Assembly: GCA_041441465.1 (NCBI GenBank) | Contig: JASDSY010000022.1 | Coordinates: forward strand, 310,001-374,000 | From: JASDSY01 sp041441465 | GTDB lineage: Bacteria > Muiribacteriota > UBA9980 | DNA length: 64,000 nt | Direction: 5' to 3' | Shown: piece after piece, positions 1-7,917 of the stretch | Position numbering within the stretch: position 1 is the first letter of the stretch | Layout of the letters: every line of letters starts with the position of its first letter | Made by a program: the position numbers and the translations under genes | Notes under the pieces: model-generated | The model's input: the letters and a program-made list of their open reading frames with translations, nothing else | Databases searched by the model: none | What the model was told of the DNA's origin: nothing

Positions 1-1106
1 GAATCTTTTATTCTCACGCCGTGATGGACTTCATATTTATCTTTAAGGCCGCGCAGTATCGATATAGTATCGTCAACGCCGGGCTCCTTAACCAATACAG
101 GCTGAAAACGCCTTTCAAGCGCCGCGTCTTTTTCAATATATTTTTTATATTCGTCAAGCGTAGTCGCGCCGATGCAGCGCAGCAATCCGCGGGCCAGAGA
201 AGGCTTAAGCATGTTCGAAGCATCCATCGAACCTTCAGCGCGCCCCGCGCCGACAAGCGTATGCAATTCGTCGATAAATAAAATTATATTACCGTCAGCG
301 CTTTCAATTTCGGAAACGACAGCTTTCAGCCTTTCCTCGAATTCGCCACGAAATTTAGCGCCGGCAATTAGCGCGCCCATATCGAGAGCGACTATACTTT
401 TATTCTTAAGACCCTCAGCGATATCGCCGGAAGCTATTCTAATGGAAATACCTTCTATAATCGCGGTTTTACCTACACCTGGCTCGCCGATTAAAACCGG
501 ATTATTTTTAGTGCGCCTCGAAAGCACCTGTATAACGCGGCGGATTTCGGAATCGCGGCCGATTACCGGATCGAGTTTCTGCTTTCTCGCAAGATCTGTC
601 AAATCGCGAGTATATTTTTTCAACGCCTGATATTTCTCTTCAGGATTCTCATCGGTAATACGTTTTTCGCCCCTGACGGATTTTAACGCGGCGTAAATTC
701 TATCTGCCGTAATGCCGGCCGCCGCCATAACGTTTGAAACTTCACCGCCGGTTTTAACAAGCGATATTAAAATATGCTCGGTCGAAACAAAATCGTCCTT
801 CATATTGACGGACTCGTCTTTCGAGTTCTCAAGGACTTTTATAAGCTCCTGCGACATATACGGATTAGCGGCAACACCGCTGACCTTAGGTGTTTTATTT
901 ATAACCGAATCAACTTTTCCTTTCAAATCGGATACGTTAATTTCCATCCACCTTAAAATCGGCAAGGTAAGGCCGTCTTTCTGTTCCAGCATCGCTTTGA
1001 ATAAATGCGAAGTATCTATTATTTGATGCGAAGCATTGCCGGCTATAGATGCCGCGGTTTCGACAGCCTCGCGCGCCTTTACAGTAAGCCAGTCAAGTCT
1101 TATCAT
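1..1106 (-). CDS. clpB: ClpB-type AAA+ disaggregase, N-terminal part (runs off left edge)
   Basis: Protein disaggregase of the Hsp100/Clp family, which with DnaK rescues aggregated proteins in the cytoplasm. I translated the minus strand from the ATG at 1106: about 368 residues are present and the C-terminal half lies outside the window. Residues about 1-145 form the helical Clp N-domain repeat. The first AAA+ module follows, with Walker A GEPGVGKT, Walker B ILFIDELHT, and GAKFRGEFEERLK typical of ClpB/ClpC pore-loop regions. The start is supported by a strong GAGGAGG ribosome site 7-8 nt upstream. ClpB is preferred over ClpA/ClpC because of the N-domain style and the DPVIGRDSEIRRVIQVLSRR stretch; the diagnostic middle domain is not visible, so ClpC remains possible. 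It is transcribed divergently from the SET gene. A perfect inverted repeat overlaps its likely transcription start (see 1148-1167). Confidence 0.88.
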   Translation of the reverse strand, partial: MIRLDWLTVKAREAVETAASIAGNASHQIIDTSHLFKAMLEQKDGLTLPILRWMEINVSDLKGKVDSVINKTPKVSGVAANPYMSQELIKVLENSKDESVNMKDDFVSTEHILISLVKTGGEVSNVMAAAGITADRIYAALKSVRGEKRITDENPEEKYQALKKYTRDLTDLARKQKLDPVIGRDSEIRRVIQVLSRRTKNNPVLIGEPGVGKTAIIEGISIRIASGDIAEGLKNKSIVALDMGALIAGAKFRGEFEERLKAVVSEIESADGNIILFIDELHTLVGAGRAEGSMDASNMLKPSLARGLLRCIGATTLDEYKKYIEKDAALERRFQPVLVKEPGVDDTISILRGLKDKYEVHHGVRIKD

Positions 1107-1147
1107 TTTATGCCTCCTCATATTTAACAAAAAAATTGCTGTTTTTC

Positions 1148-1172
1148 TTGAAAATTAGTTTTTTCAATTATA
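1148..1172 (-). promoter_or_regulatory. Inverted repeat and -10 element upstream of clpB
   Basis: TTGAAAA-N6-TTTTCAA is a perfect 7-bp inverted repeat at 1148-1167. On the minus strand a TATAAT hexamer at 1167-1172 abuts it, so the repeat would cover the transcription start of clpB. The -35 region is poor (CTTTTA at 17 bp). It does not match CIRCE or the CtsR heptad repeat. Operator function is inferred. Confidence 0.4.
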
Positions 1173-1400
1173 AAAAGGGTTCGATAAGATAAAAGCATAT
1201 ACCGTGCCTTAAAATTTATGTGTTCTTAATTACAAATTTCTACAGTTTTATAATTTGAAGCAATTTTTATGATGAATTTCGCAACACGTAATCCAATTAT
1301 CACTTAATAAAATTATTTTATTATTTATTCTTCAAATAATTTTATTAACGCTTTTTTTAAAACTTTTATCAGAAAGCAAAAATTTTAAATTTTATTTTAA

Positions 1401-1429
1401 TTGACATTGAGGTCGTTAAGAATTATTAT
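1401..1429 (+). promoter_or_regulatory. Sigma-70 type promoter for the SET gene
   Basis: TTGACA at 1401-1406 and TATTAT at 1424-1429 are separated by exactly 17 bp. Transcription would start about 58 bp upstream of the SET-protein ATG at 1494. The rest of the 1107-1400 gap is AT-rich; apart from the clpB repeat I see nothing in it. Confidence 0.65.
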
Positions 1430-1493
1430 ATTAGCCACAGCAAAAATATAGGAAATTACCGGAAAATTTTACTAAAATTAAGGTGAGTTAAGG

Positions 1494-1976
1494 ATGATAA
1501 TTACTGATTATAAGATCATGGATTCTAAAATAAAAAGTGCCGAAAAGGGTTTTTACAGCGTATGTGCCATACCTAAAGGCAAAATAATAGCATTTCCTGA
1601 TAACATAAATAAAATTTATACCGATGATGAAGTAAATAATTTTGAAAAAGGAACCCTGGAATATAACAGCAGCGTCAGATGGTTTGAAAAATATTATTCT
1701 CACAGCACTGAATGGTCGGATGAATGTTATATAAATCACTCGTTCAATCCGAATTGCCTGTGGCATATGGGTTTCATATTCGCACTTCAGGATATAAAAC
1801 CGGACGAAGAAATAACCATCGATTATCGCTTTCTGCTGCAGGAAGGGGAAAACCCAGGTTTTAAAGACAGCGCGACCAACCTTGAAATCAAAGGGTTCCC
1901 ATGGTCCGAAGCATTGCGGCGTTCCTCGCTCATGCTTTCGAAAATATTGAGCCGCCAAAAAGAAAATCACGCATAA
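1494..1976 (+). CDS. Stand-alone SET domain protein (predicted lysine methyltransferase)
   Basis: A 160-residue protein that is essentially a bare SET domain. Visible hallmarks are GFYSVCAIPKGKII near the N-terminus (the SET-N glycine/basic strand), NHSFNPNC at about 85-92 (the NHS.xPN knot motif that binds S-adenosylmethionine) and EEITIDYR at about 107-114 (the second knot strand ending in the catalytic-region Tyr). Family knowledge: SET proteins transfer methyl groups from SAM to protein lysines; bacterial single-domain members mostly have unknown substrates. No post-SET cysteine cluster is present. The ATG follows AAGGTGAG and a good promoter (1401-1429). It stands alone, divergent from clpB. 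Fold is confident; activity and substrate are inferred. Confidence 0.8.
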   Translation: MIITDYKIMDSKIKSAEKGFYSVCAIPKGKIIAFPDNINKIYTDDEVNNFEKGTLEYNSSVRWFEKYYSHSTEWSDECYINHSFNPNCLWHMGFIFALQDIKPDEEITIDYRFLLQEGENPGFKDSATNLEIKGFPWSEALRRSSLMLSKILSRQKENHA

Positions 1977-2059
1977 ATTTTTAAAAATTAATAATCAATT
2001 AAATCAGAATTAATTATTCAGACCGGATAACTTGATAAAAAAATCGGAGGGCATCAATC

Positions 2060-2311
2060 ATGTCAAATGTAACCATAAAATGGGAAAATCATGCCGAATT
2101 AATTAAAATGACAATCCAGCTTGGTAAGAAAAAGATTTTCGATGATTTAATTTCCAAAGTTTCGTTAAGGGAAATAAATGAATTTTTAGACGAAACGCTT
2201 CGCGACAAACAAAACTTTAAAGATAAAAATACTAAAGAAAATGTTATTTGCGGCGAAATAAGCGACGACGATCTGGCCGAACTTTACGAATATTTCGACA
2301 TTGAACAATAA
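2060..2311 (+). CDS. Small hypothetical protein, 83 aa
   Basis: Short acidic, probably helical soluble protein that I do not recognise. It has no signal peptide or membrane segment; the second half is charged (K/D/E rich) and ends in an acidic stretch, EISDDDLAELYEYF. A strong GGAGGG ribosome site precedes the ATG by about 8 nt, the main reason for calling it. It lies between the SET gene and the rimP operon on the same strand, 83 bp after the former. Confidence 0.6.
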   Translation: MSNVTIKWENHAELIKMTIQLGKKKIFDDLISKVSLREINEFLDETLRDKQNFKDKNTKENVICGEISDDDLAELYEYFDIEQ

Positions 2312-2411
2312 ATTTTATGTATTTTTAATGAATATAATTAAATAAAAACTTGATTTATATATTTTTTTATGATATAATTTTTTTAACTAAATCAAGAAGA
2401 ATTTTTTTATC

Positions 2412-2440
2412 GAAATAGTGGGCTTGGTGTCCACTATTTC
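2412..2440 (+). promoter_or_regulatory. Leader hairpin upstream of rimP
   Basis: GAAATAGTGG (2412-2421) and CCACTATTTC (2431-2440) form a perfect 10-bp stem with a 9-nt loop, about 85 nt before rimP. The following bases (TTTTATACGG) are only a weak U-tract. Hairpins ahead of the rimP-nusA operon are common in bacteria and often act in NusA-linked attenuation or RNA processing; that role is inferred here. Confidence 0.55.
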
Positions 2441-2525
2441 TTTTATACGGAATAATTTCTTGCAGCCAGAGCCAGTGTTTAAAAGATAGTGACGGCAAAA
2501 GAAAAATATAACAGAGGCGAAAAAA

Positions 2526-3104
2526 GTGGCCACATTTACAGCAGAAAATTTCGATGAAATAATTAACGAATTAAAACCGGTAATAAATGAACGCGGATTC
2601 AGGTTCGTATCGCATAATTTCATTTACCTGAAAAGATCCGTTTTATTCAGAGCATTGATAGATAAAACGCACAAAACAGACGCAAAAGACGGAATAACTC
2701 ACGCCGACTGCGTTTACGTTTCGAAGCTTTTACAGGAAGTGCTGGAACGCCGCCCCGATTTAACCGACATCGAGTACAGCATCGAATTGTCGTCAGCGGG
2801 CGTTACTCGGGCTTTTTCAGGCCCCGAAGATTACAAGGCAAACCTCGGTATTGAAATAGAATTCCACGTGAAGGAAGCCATAAACTCCCACAATTCTTAT
2901 TATGGAATAATAAAGGAAATCAACGAGCAGGAAAGCATAGTTTCGATTGAAGTTACCGGCATGGTAACTGAAAAAAGAAAAGGCCCGTTAAAACCGGGTC
3001 AGAGTGCCAGGGCAAAAAAAGACGGCACTCCGAGCATTATCGGAAGCGTTATAACCCTGCCTATTAAAGAAATTAAAAAAGCATCAATAAAGCTGATTAT
3101 GTAA
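2526..3104 (+). CDS. rimP: Ribosome maturation factor RimP
   Basis: RimP binds the 30S ribosomal subunit and is needed for its maturation. The 192-residue product is slightly longer than the usual 150-160. The N-terminal alpha/beta domain carries YIELSSAGVTRAF (the conserved SPG-like segment) around residues 85-98. The C-terminal SH3-like barrel contains EFHVKEAINSHNSYYGII and GSVITLPIKEIKKASI. The start is GTG, preceded by GAGGCG. It is the first gene of the rimP-nusA-infB-rbfA-nrnA-truB block, and that position strongly supports the call despite moderate divergence, including a run around residues 150-175 (KRKGPLKPGQSARAKKDG) that inserts basic residues between the last strands. Confidence 0.85.
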   Translation: MATFTAENFDEIINELKPVINERGFRFVSHNFIYLKRSVLFRALIDKTHKTDAKDGITHADCVYVSKLLQEVLERRPDLTDIEYSIELSSAGVTRAFSGPEDYKANLGIEIEFHVKEAINSHNSYYGIIKEINEQESIVSIEVTGMVTEKRKGPLKPGQSARAKKDGTPSIIGSVITLPIKEIKKASIKLIM

Positions 3105-3156
3105 AAAGCTTTTTATTTTTCTTACTTTAGTTATTTTTTAATTACCGGATTTGAAT

Positions 3157-3180
3157 TAGGGGACATGTCAGTGTTCCCTA
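3157..3180 (+). repeat. REP-like short hairpin in the rimP-nusA gap
   Basis: TAGGGGAC and GTTCCCTA pair (one G-U) around an 8-nt loop. The phrase beginning AATTAGGGGAC resembles palindromic repeats that accompany REP-associated transposases in other bacteria. No second copy is obvious in this window, so the call is tentative. The rest of the 3105-3327 gap is AT-rich with no other feature. Confidence 0.3.
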
Positions 3181-3327
3181 TTTGATTATTTTTATGGTTA
3201 TTTTTTAGCCGCAATAATTATACGGCATATGACATTAAACGAACCAAAACATTTTTAAAGAGAGGCGAAAATTAAATTTTTATAAAATTATTTAACAATT
3301 AATTAATTTATTATTTAGGAGGAATTA

Positions 3328-4488
3328 ATGAAACCCGCAGATTTTTTTAATGCTATCAAGCAGATAATAGAGGAAAAAGGAATAACAAAAGACGTCATTT
3401 ACGGCGCAGTTGAACAGGCGCTCATCACGGCTTACCGTAAAAAGCTCGGTTCTTCGAAAGACCTGAGAGTGGTGATCAGTGAAGAATCAAAAGAAATAAA
3501 GGTATTCTGGCGCCGCATAGTAACGGAAGATAACGTATTGCAAAGAAACGGCATTTCGCTTACAGAAGCGCAGAAATATAGTTCCGACGTCGAAGTAAAC
3601 GACGTTCTCGAGATAGAAATACCGCCGGAAGATATAGGCAGAATTGCCGCGCAAACAGTTAAACAGGTTGTCGTTCAAAAAATAAGGGAAGCCGAAAGAG
3701 ATACCGTTTATTCGGAATACAGCAATAGAGCAGGCGAGCTGATGGTCGGCACGGTCCAGAAGATTGAAAAAAAGCGTGTTCTTGTTTCGATTCCAAAAGC
3801 TGAAGCCGTTTTAAACGAAAAAGACCAGATCGGCAAAGAAATATTTAGAATCGGCAATCCGATTAAAGTATGCATTTCAGAAGTAAGAAAAGATACAAAA
3901 GGCATAGAAGTCATCGTTACAAGAACCTCGACTGACTTTTTAACCGGCCTTTTCAAATATTACATCCCTGAAATAAACGAAGGAATCGTTCAAATAAAAT
4001 CAGCGGTTCGCGAAGCGGGTTCAAGGTCGAAAATAGCCGTATCATGCTTCGATAAAAAAATCGACCCTATCGGCGCTTGCGTTGGATTAAAAGGTTCGAG
4101 AATAAAAGAAATAGTTTCAGAATTGATGAATGAAAAAATCGATATAATACGCTGGGACGAAGATCCGGCCGTTTATTGTTCGAACGCCCTTTCGCCGGCA
4201 AAAGTAATTTCGGCAAATCATATCGAAGGCGGAAAAGGATTTTTAGTTGTGGTTCCTGACAATCAGTTATCTTTAGCAATAGGCAAAGATGGCCAAAATG
4301 TTAGATTAGCGGCGCAATTAACAAAATACAAAATCGACATAAAGAGCGAATCGCAGTATAAAGAATATCTTAACAAGATAATGGACGGCAGCGAAGCTAA
4401 TAACAACGGCGACAGTGTTCCGAATGACGAAACGGATTCACACGAAACTAACGACAACTCAAACGAAGGAACACCGCAGGCTGAATAG
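3328..4488 (+). CDS. nusA: Transcription elongation/termination factor NusA
   Basis: NusA binds RNA polymerase and nascent RNA, modulating pausing, termination and antitermination. Of 386 residues, about 1-125 form the RNAP-binding N-domain (EQALITAYRKKLG). S1 follows at about 135-200 (GTVQKIEKKRVLVSIPKAEAVL), then the KH1/KH2 pair at about 205-345 with GACVGLKGSRIKEIVSELMNEKIDIIRW and LAIGKDGQNVRLAAQLTKYKIDI. The C-terminal acidic repeats of proteobacterial NusA are replaced by a roughly 35-residue disordered, N/D/E-rich tail. The ATG has AGGAGG 6-7 nt upstream. The gene sits between rimP and infB; the ylxR/ylxQ genes often found between nusA and infB are missing here (31-bp gap). Confidence 0.96.
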   Translation: MKPADFFNAIKQIIEEKGITKDVIYGAVEQALITAYRKKLGSSKDLRVVISEESKEIKVFWRRIVTEDNVLQRNGISLTEAQKYSSDVEVNDVLEIEIPPEDIGRIAAQTVKQVVVQKIREAERDTVYSEYSNRAGELMVGTVQKIEKKRVLVSIPKAEAVLNEKDQIGKEIFRIGNPIKVCISEVRKDTKGIEVIVTRTSTDFLTGLFKYYIPEINEGIVQIKSAVREAGSRSKIAVSCFDKKIDPIGACVGLKGSRIKEIVSELMNEKIDIIRWDEDPAVYCSNALSPAKVISANHIEGGKGFLVVVPDNQLSLAIGKDGQNVRLAAQLTKYKIDIKSESQYKEYLNKIMDGSEANNNGDSVPNDETDSHETNDNSNEGTPQAE

Positions 4489-4519
4489 TCGGCAGTTATG
4501 TTAATAGGAGGCAGTAAAT

Positions 4520-7351
4520 TTGAATAAAAGAGTATTTGAATATGCTAAAGATAAAAATATCCCTAATAAAAAGATAATTGAAATCCTGAATGAAATCGGC
4601 TTTGATTCGATAAAAACACACTTCAGCTCGTTGACAGACCAGATGGTGGAAAAACTCGACAATTATTTTAAAGAAAATAAAGCAGCTTCGGCATCAAAAC
4701 AAGACGCAAAAACAGCGGCAAAGCCCGAAGATAAAAAAGCTGTCAAACCCGGCGACAAGAAAGCTAAAGTAGAAGAAAAGAAAAATGAATATAAGCCGCA
4801 AATTAATATAATAAAAGCGAAACCGCAGGAACCTGCGGCGCCGCAGGTAAACGTTATTAAACCGGCGGAACCGGCTTCGCAGCAGCCCGCTGCTGAAAAA
4901 ACCATTCAGCCGGTAAAACCGCAGACAAATCAGGTTAACATTATAAAACCTGCTGTACAGCCGGTACAGCAGCAGCCGGCCACCCCGAACGTGCAAAAAA
5001 CTCCGCAGCCAGCTCCAAATACAATTTCTCAACAGCCGCAGCAGAATATCAAACCGGAAGATAAAACAAAACCGCAGGATGAAATAAAAAAAACTGTTCC
5101 GCAGCAGCCTTTAAATCAAAACGCTCCAAGACCTCAACAACCTGTTTCGACAGGCCAGCAGACAAACATCAGGCCGCAGCAGCCTAATTTTCAACATCCG
5201 GCGCAAGGGCAGCAGCGACCGCAAAATCAGGGTTATCAAGGCGGCGGGCAGTCCCAAAACTTTAACAGGCCGCAGCAAAGACCCGGCGGACAGCAAGGCG
5301 GTTTTCAAAAGCCGCAGGGCGGAGGATTTCAAAAAAACAAACCGGGATTCACTCCGCCGCCAGTGGTCGATAAGCCGGTTCCAAGAAAAATAGAAGAGAA
5401 AAAAATAGAAGAGAAAAAATTTGAGAAAAAGGGCACCGGAAAATTTGTAGATGATTTTGACGAACTAGAACTTAAGAAAAAAGAAGAAAAAATTAAACAA
5501 AAGAAGCGTAATCAAGAGTTAATGATGCAAGAAGAAAATAAAAAATTAAATGAGCCAAGTGTTGACGAAGCGGGTGTAGTAACTTTATCCGGTCCTTTAT
5601 CGGTGAAGGAAATGTGCGATCTTTTCAAATTGAACCGTATCGACGTAATTAAAAAACTCATGAATTACAATATCATGAACGTCAATCAGAAGATACCGGT
5701 TGAAATAGTTCAAAAAATCGCCGAAGATTGCAAAATAACCGTTAACGTCATGCTGCCTATACATGAAGAAGCACATGAAGAGCCGGACGATAAAACAAAA
5801 ATGGTCGCAAGGCCGCCGATAGTAACAATAATGGGCCATGTCGATCACGGTAAAACATCCTTGCTCGATGCGGTCAGAAAAACAAATGTAGTCGCTACCG
5901 AAGACGGCGGCATTACTCAACACATAGGCGCTTATCAGGTTGATATAGTAAATGCCGCAGGCATAAAACAAAAAATCACATTCCTTGACACCCCGGGCCA
6001 TGAAGCATTTACACAGATGCGCGCGCAGGGTTCGAAAGTTACGGATATCGCGATACTTGTAGTATCAGCCGACGACGGCGTACAACCGCAGACTATCGAA
6101 GCTATAGATCACGCGATTGCCGCTGAAATACCTATAATAGTAGCTATAAATAAGATCGATAAGCCTGGCGCGAATGTTGAAAACGTAAAAAAACAGCTTA
6201 CAGAACACGGACTTGTCCCGGAAGATTGGGGCGGCGACACAGTATGCGTCGAAGTATCGGCAAAACAGCGTATCAATATCGACGGATTGCTTGAAATGAT
6301 ATTACTCGTGGCTGAAATGCGCGACCTCAAAGCCGATCCTACAAGAAAAGCCGTCGGCGTCGTTATCGAATCAAAACTCGACAAAGGCCGCGGCCCTGTA
6401 GCTACAATATTAATACAGAAAGGCACTTTAAGCATGGGCGACGCAGTCGTAGTCGGCTGCACCTACGGTAAAATTAGATTATTAAACGATTACCGCGGCT
6501 CCAAGATACAAAAAGCCGGCCCGTCAACTCCGGTTGAAATAATAGGACTTTCAGACGTTCCGCAGGCCGGCGACAGACTGAAAATGGTTTCGTCGGAAAA
6601 AGTGGCGCGCGAAATTGCGGAACACAGACAAACAATGCAGCGCGACGAACGCATGAAATCGAAAAAACATATTTCGCTTTCAGACCTTTTCAAAGAAATC
6701 CAAACAGGCAAAGTCAAAGACCTCAATATAATTTTAAAGGGCGATGTAGGCGGCTCGCTGATCGCATTATCAGATTCGCTCGTAAAACTTTCAAACGAAA
6801 AAGTAAGAATCAATATAATCCACAGCAACGTCGGCGCAATTACCGAAAATGACGTTCTTCTCGCAACCGCGTCAAATGCGATTATTATAGGATTCCGAGT
6901 ACGCCCGAGCGCGCTTGCCGAAAAACTTGCAGAAACCGAGCATGTCGACATAAAAGTATACAGGATAATATACGATGCTATCGATCAGATACAGCAAGCT
7001 ATGATAGGTATGTACGATCCTACTTACAAAGAAGTCGTCCTCGGCCGCGCCGAAATCAGACAGACATTCAAAGTGCCTAACGTCGGCATAATCGCCGGCT
7101 GTTACGTAAAAGACGGCAAAATCACAAGAGACGCGAGCATACGCGTAATCCGCGGCGGCGTCGAAATATATGAAGGCGGCATCAAATCGCTTAAACGTTT
7201 CAAAGACGACGCGAAGGAAGTCGCTACAAATCTTGAATGCGGCATCGGCATCGAACGCTATAATGACCTAAAAGAAGGCGATATCCTCGAAGCGTTTGAA
7301 ATGCAGGAAGTAAAAGCGGTAATACCGCCTTCCGGCCACGAAACCAAATAA
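4520..7351 (+). CDS. infB: Translation initiation factor IF-2
   Basis: IF-2 is the GTPase that places initiator tRNA on the 30S subunit and promotes subunit joining. The 943-residue protein begins with a small IF2-N module (VFEYAKDKNIPNKKIIEIL), then a very long low-complexity linker (about residues 50-320) rich in Gln, Pro, Asn and Lys with recurring VNIIKP and QQP units. A second IF2-N module follows at about 365-415. The G domain starts near residue 437 with GHVDHGKTSLLD (G1), DTPGHEAFTQMRAQG (G3) and NKID (G4). Domains II-IV run to the C-terminus. The start is TTG at 4520, preceded by AGGAGG, as no ATG fits the ribosome site. It lies 31 bp after nusA. Confidence 0.97.
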   Translation: MNKRVFEYAKDKNIPNKKIIEILNEIGFDSIKTHFSSLTDQMVEKLDNYFKENKAASASKQDAKTAAKPEDKKAVKPGDKKAKVEEKKNEYKPQINIIKAKPQEPAAPQVNVIKPAEPASQQPAAEKTIQPVKPQTNQVNIIKPAVQPVQQQPATPNVQKTPQPAPNTISQQPQQNIKPEDKTKPQDEIKKTVPQQPLNQNAPRPQQPVSTGQQTNIRPQQPNFQHPAQGQQRPQNQGYQGGGQSQNFNRPQQRPGGQQGGFQKPQGGGFQKNKPGFTPPPVVDKPVPRKIEEKKIEEKKFEKKGTGKFVDDFDELELKKKEEKIKQKKRNQELMMQEENKKLNEPSVDEAGVVTLSGPLSVKEMCDLFKLNRIDVIKKLMNYNIMNVNQKIPVEIVQKIAEDCKITVNVMLPIHEEAHEEPDDKTKMVARPPIVTIMGHVDHGKTSLLDAVRKTNVVATEDGGITQHIGAYQVDIVNAAGIKQKITFLDTPGHEAFTQMRAQGSKVTDIAILVVSADDGVQPQTIEAIDHAIAAEIPIIVAINKIDKPGANVENVKKQLTEHGLVPEDWGGDTVCVEVSAKQRINIDGLLEMILLVAEMRDLKADPTRKAVGVVIESKLDKGRGPVATILIQKGTLSMGDAVVVGCTYGKIRLLNDYRGSKIQKAGPSTPVEIIGLSDVPQAGDRLKMVSSEKVAREIAEHRQTMQRDERMKSKKHISLSDLFKEIQTGKVKDLNIILKGDVGGSLIALSDSLVKLSNEKVRINIIHSNVGAITENDVLLATASNAIIIGFRVRPSALAEKLAETEHVDIKVYRIIYDAIDQIQQAMIGMYDPTYKEVVLGRAEIRQTFKVPNVGIIAGCYVKDGKITRDASIRVIRGGVEIYEGGIKSLKRFKDDAKEVATNLECGIGIERYNDLKEGDILEAFEMQEVKAVIPPSGHETK

Positions 7352-7387
7352 TAACCACTATAAAATCTAAATATAAACTTAAAATAA

Positions 7388-7437
7388 GCGCGGGGTATGA
7401 TTAGCAATAGCTTAAAACTATCAGTCATATTCCGCGC
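7388..7437 (+). promoter_or_regulatory. Long intergenic hairpin between infB and rbfA
   Basis: GCGCGGGGTATGATT pairs with AGTCATATTCCGCGC through about 15 bp including G-U wobbles, and the interior ATAG/CTAT extends the stem. It ends 26 nt before the rbfA ATG and is not followed by a U-tract, so it is unlikely to be a terminator. An RNase processing or translation-control site within the operon mRNA is inferred. Confidence 0.45.
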
Positions 7438-7463
7438 CGACAAAATAAAAAAGGGAAAGAAAT

Positions 7464-7886
7464 ATGGATTACAGAGAACAAAGAGTACGTGAATTAATAA
7501 TGCGTGAAGTTTCTTTGATAATACAGAGGGAAGTCAAAGATCCGCGCCTGCCCGGCATATTAACAATCACAAATGCTAAGGTTTCAAAAGATTTGCAGCA
7601 CGCCACTATTTATTTTACAATGATCGGCGATGAGCTTATACGTAAAAGAGCCAAAGAAGCGCTCGACTCGGCAGCTAACTTCATACGCGGCCTTTTGATG
7701 GAACGCGTTGAACTGCGTTACGTGCCGCGTCTCACCTTTTTCTTTGACGAAACGATAGACCATGCAGCACGCATGGATGAGATTTTTAAAAAAATCGAAC
7801 ATGAGCGCAGCGCAAATTCCAGGCCCGATAACGCCGAAAACAACGATAAAATAAATGAAGAAGAAAAAAAAACTGAAACTAAATAA
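7464..7886 (+). CDS. rbfA: Ribosome-binding factor A
   Basis: RbfA is a KH-like protein that binds 30S precursors and assists 16S rRNA 5'-end maturation. The 140-residue protein shows the family core: QRVRELIMREVSLIIQREVKDPRL, then ITNAKVSKDLQHATIYFTM and LRYVPRLTFFFDETIDHAARMDEI. The last 25 residues form a charged, probably disordered tail ending EEEKKTETK, which accounts for the length beyond about 115. The ATG follows AAGGGAAAG. Third ribosome-assembly factor in this operon, 32 bp before nrnA. Confidence 0.95.
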   Translation: MDYREQRVRELIMREVSLIIQREVKDPRLPGILTITNAKVSKDLQHATIYFTMIGDELIRKRAKEALDSAANFIRGLLMERVELRYVPRLTFFFDETIDHAARMDEIFKKIEHERSANSRPDNAENNDKINEEEKKTETK

Positions 7887-7917
7887 TTTTTTTGTCGAAT
7901 GAAGAAAGGAAAATTTT

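Noticed and set aside
1488..1970. 160-codon minus-strand ORF opposite the SET gene
   Set aside because: It is a shadow: the plus strand has SET motifs, a promoter and a ribosome site; the opposite frame shows aromatic-rich random composition and no ribosome site.
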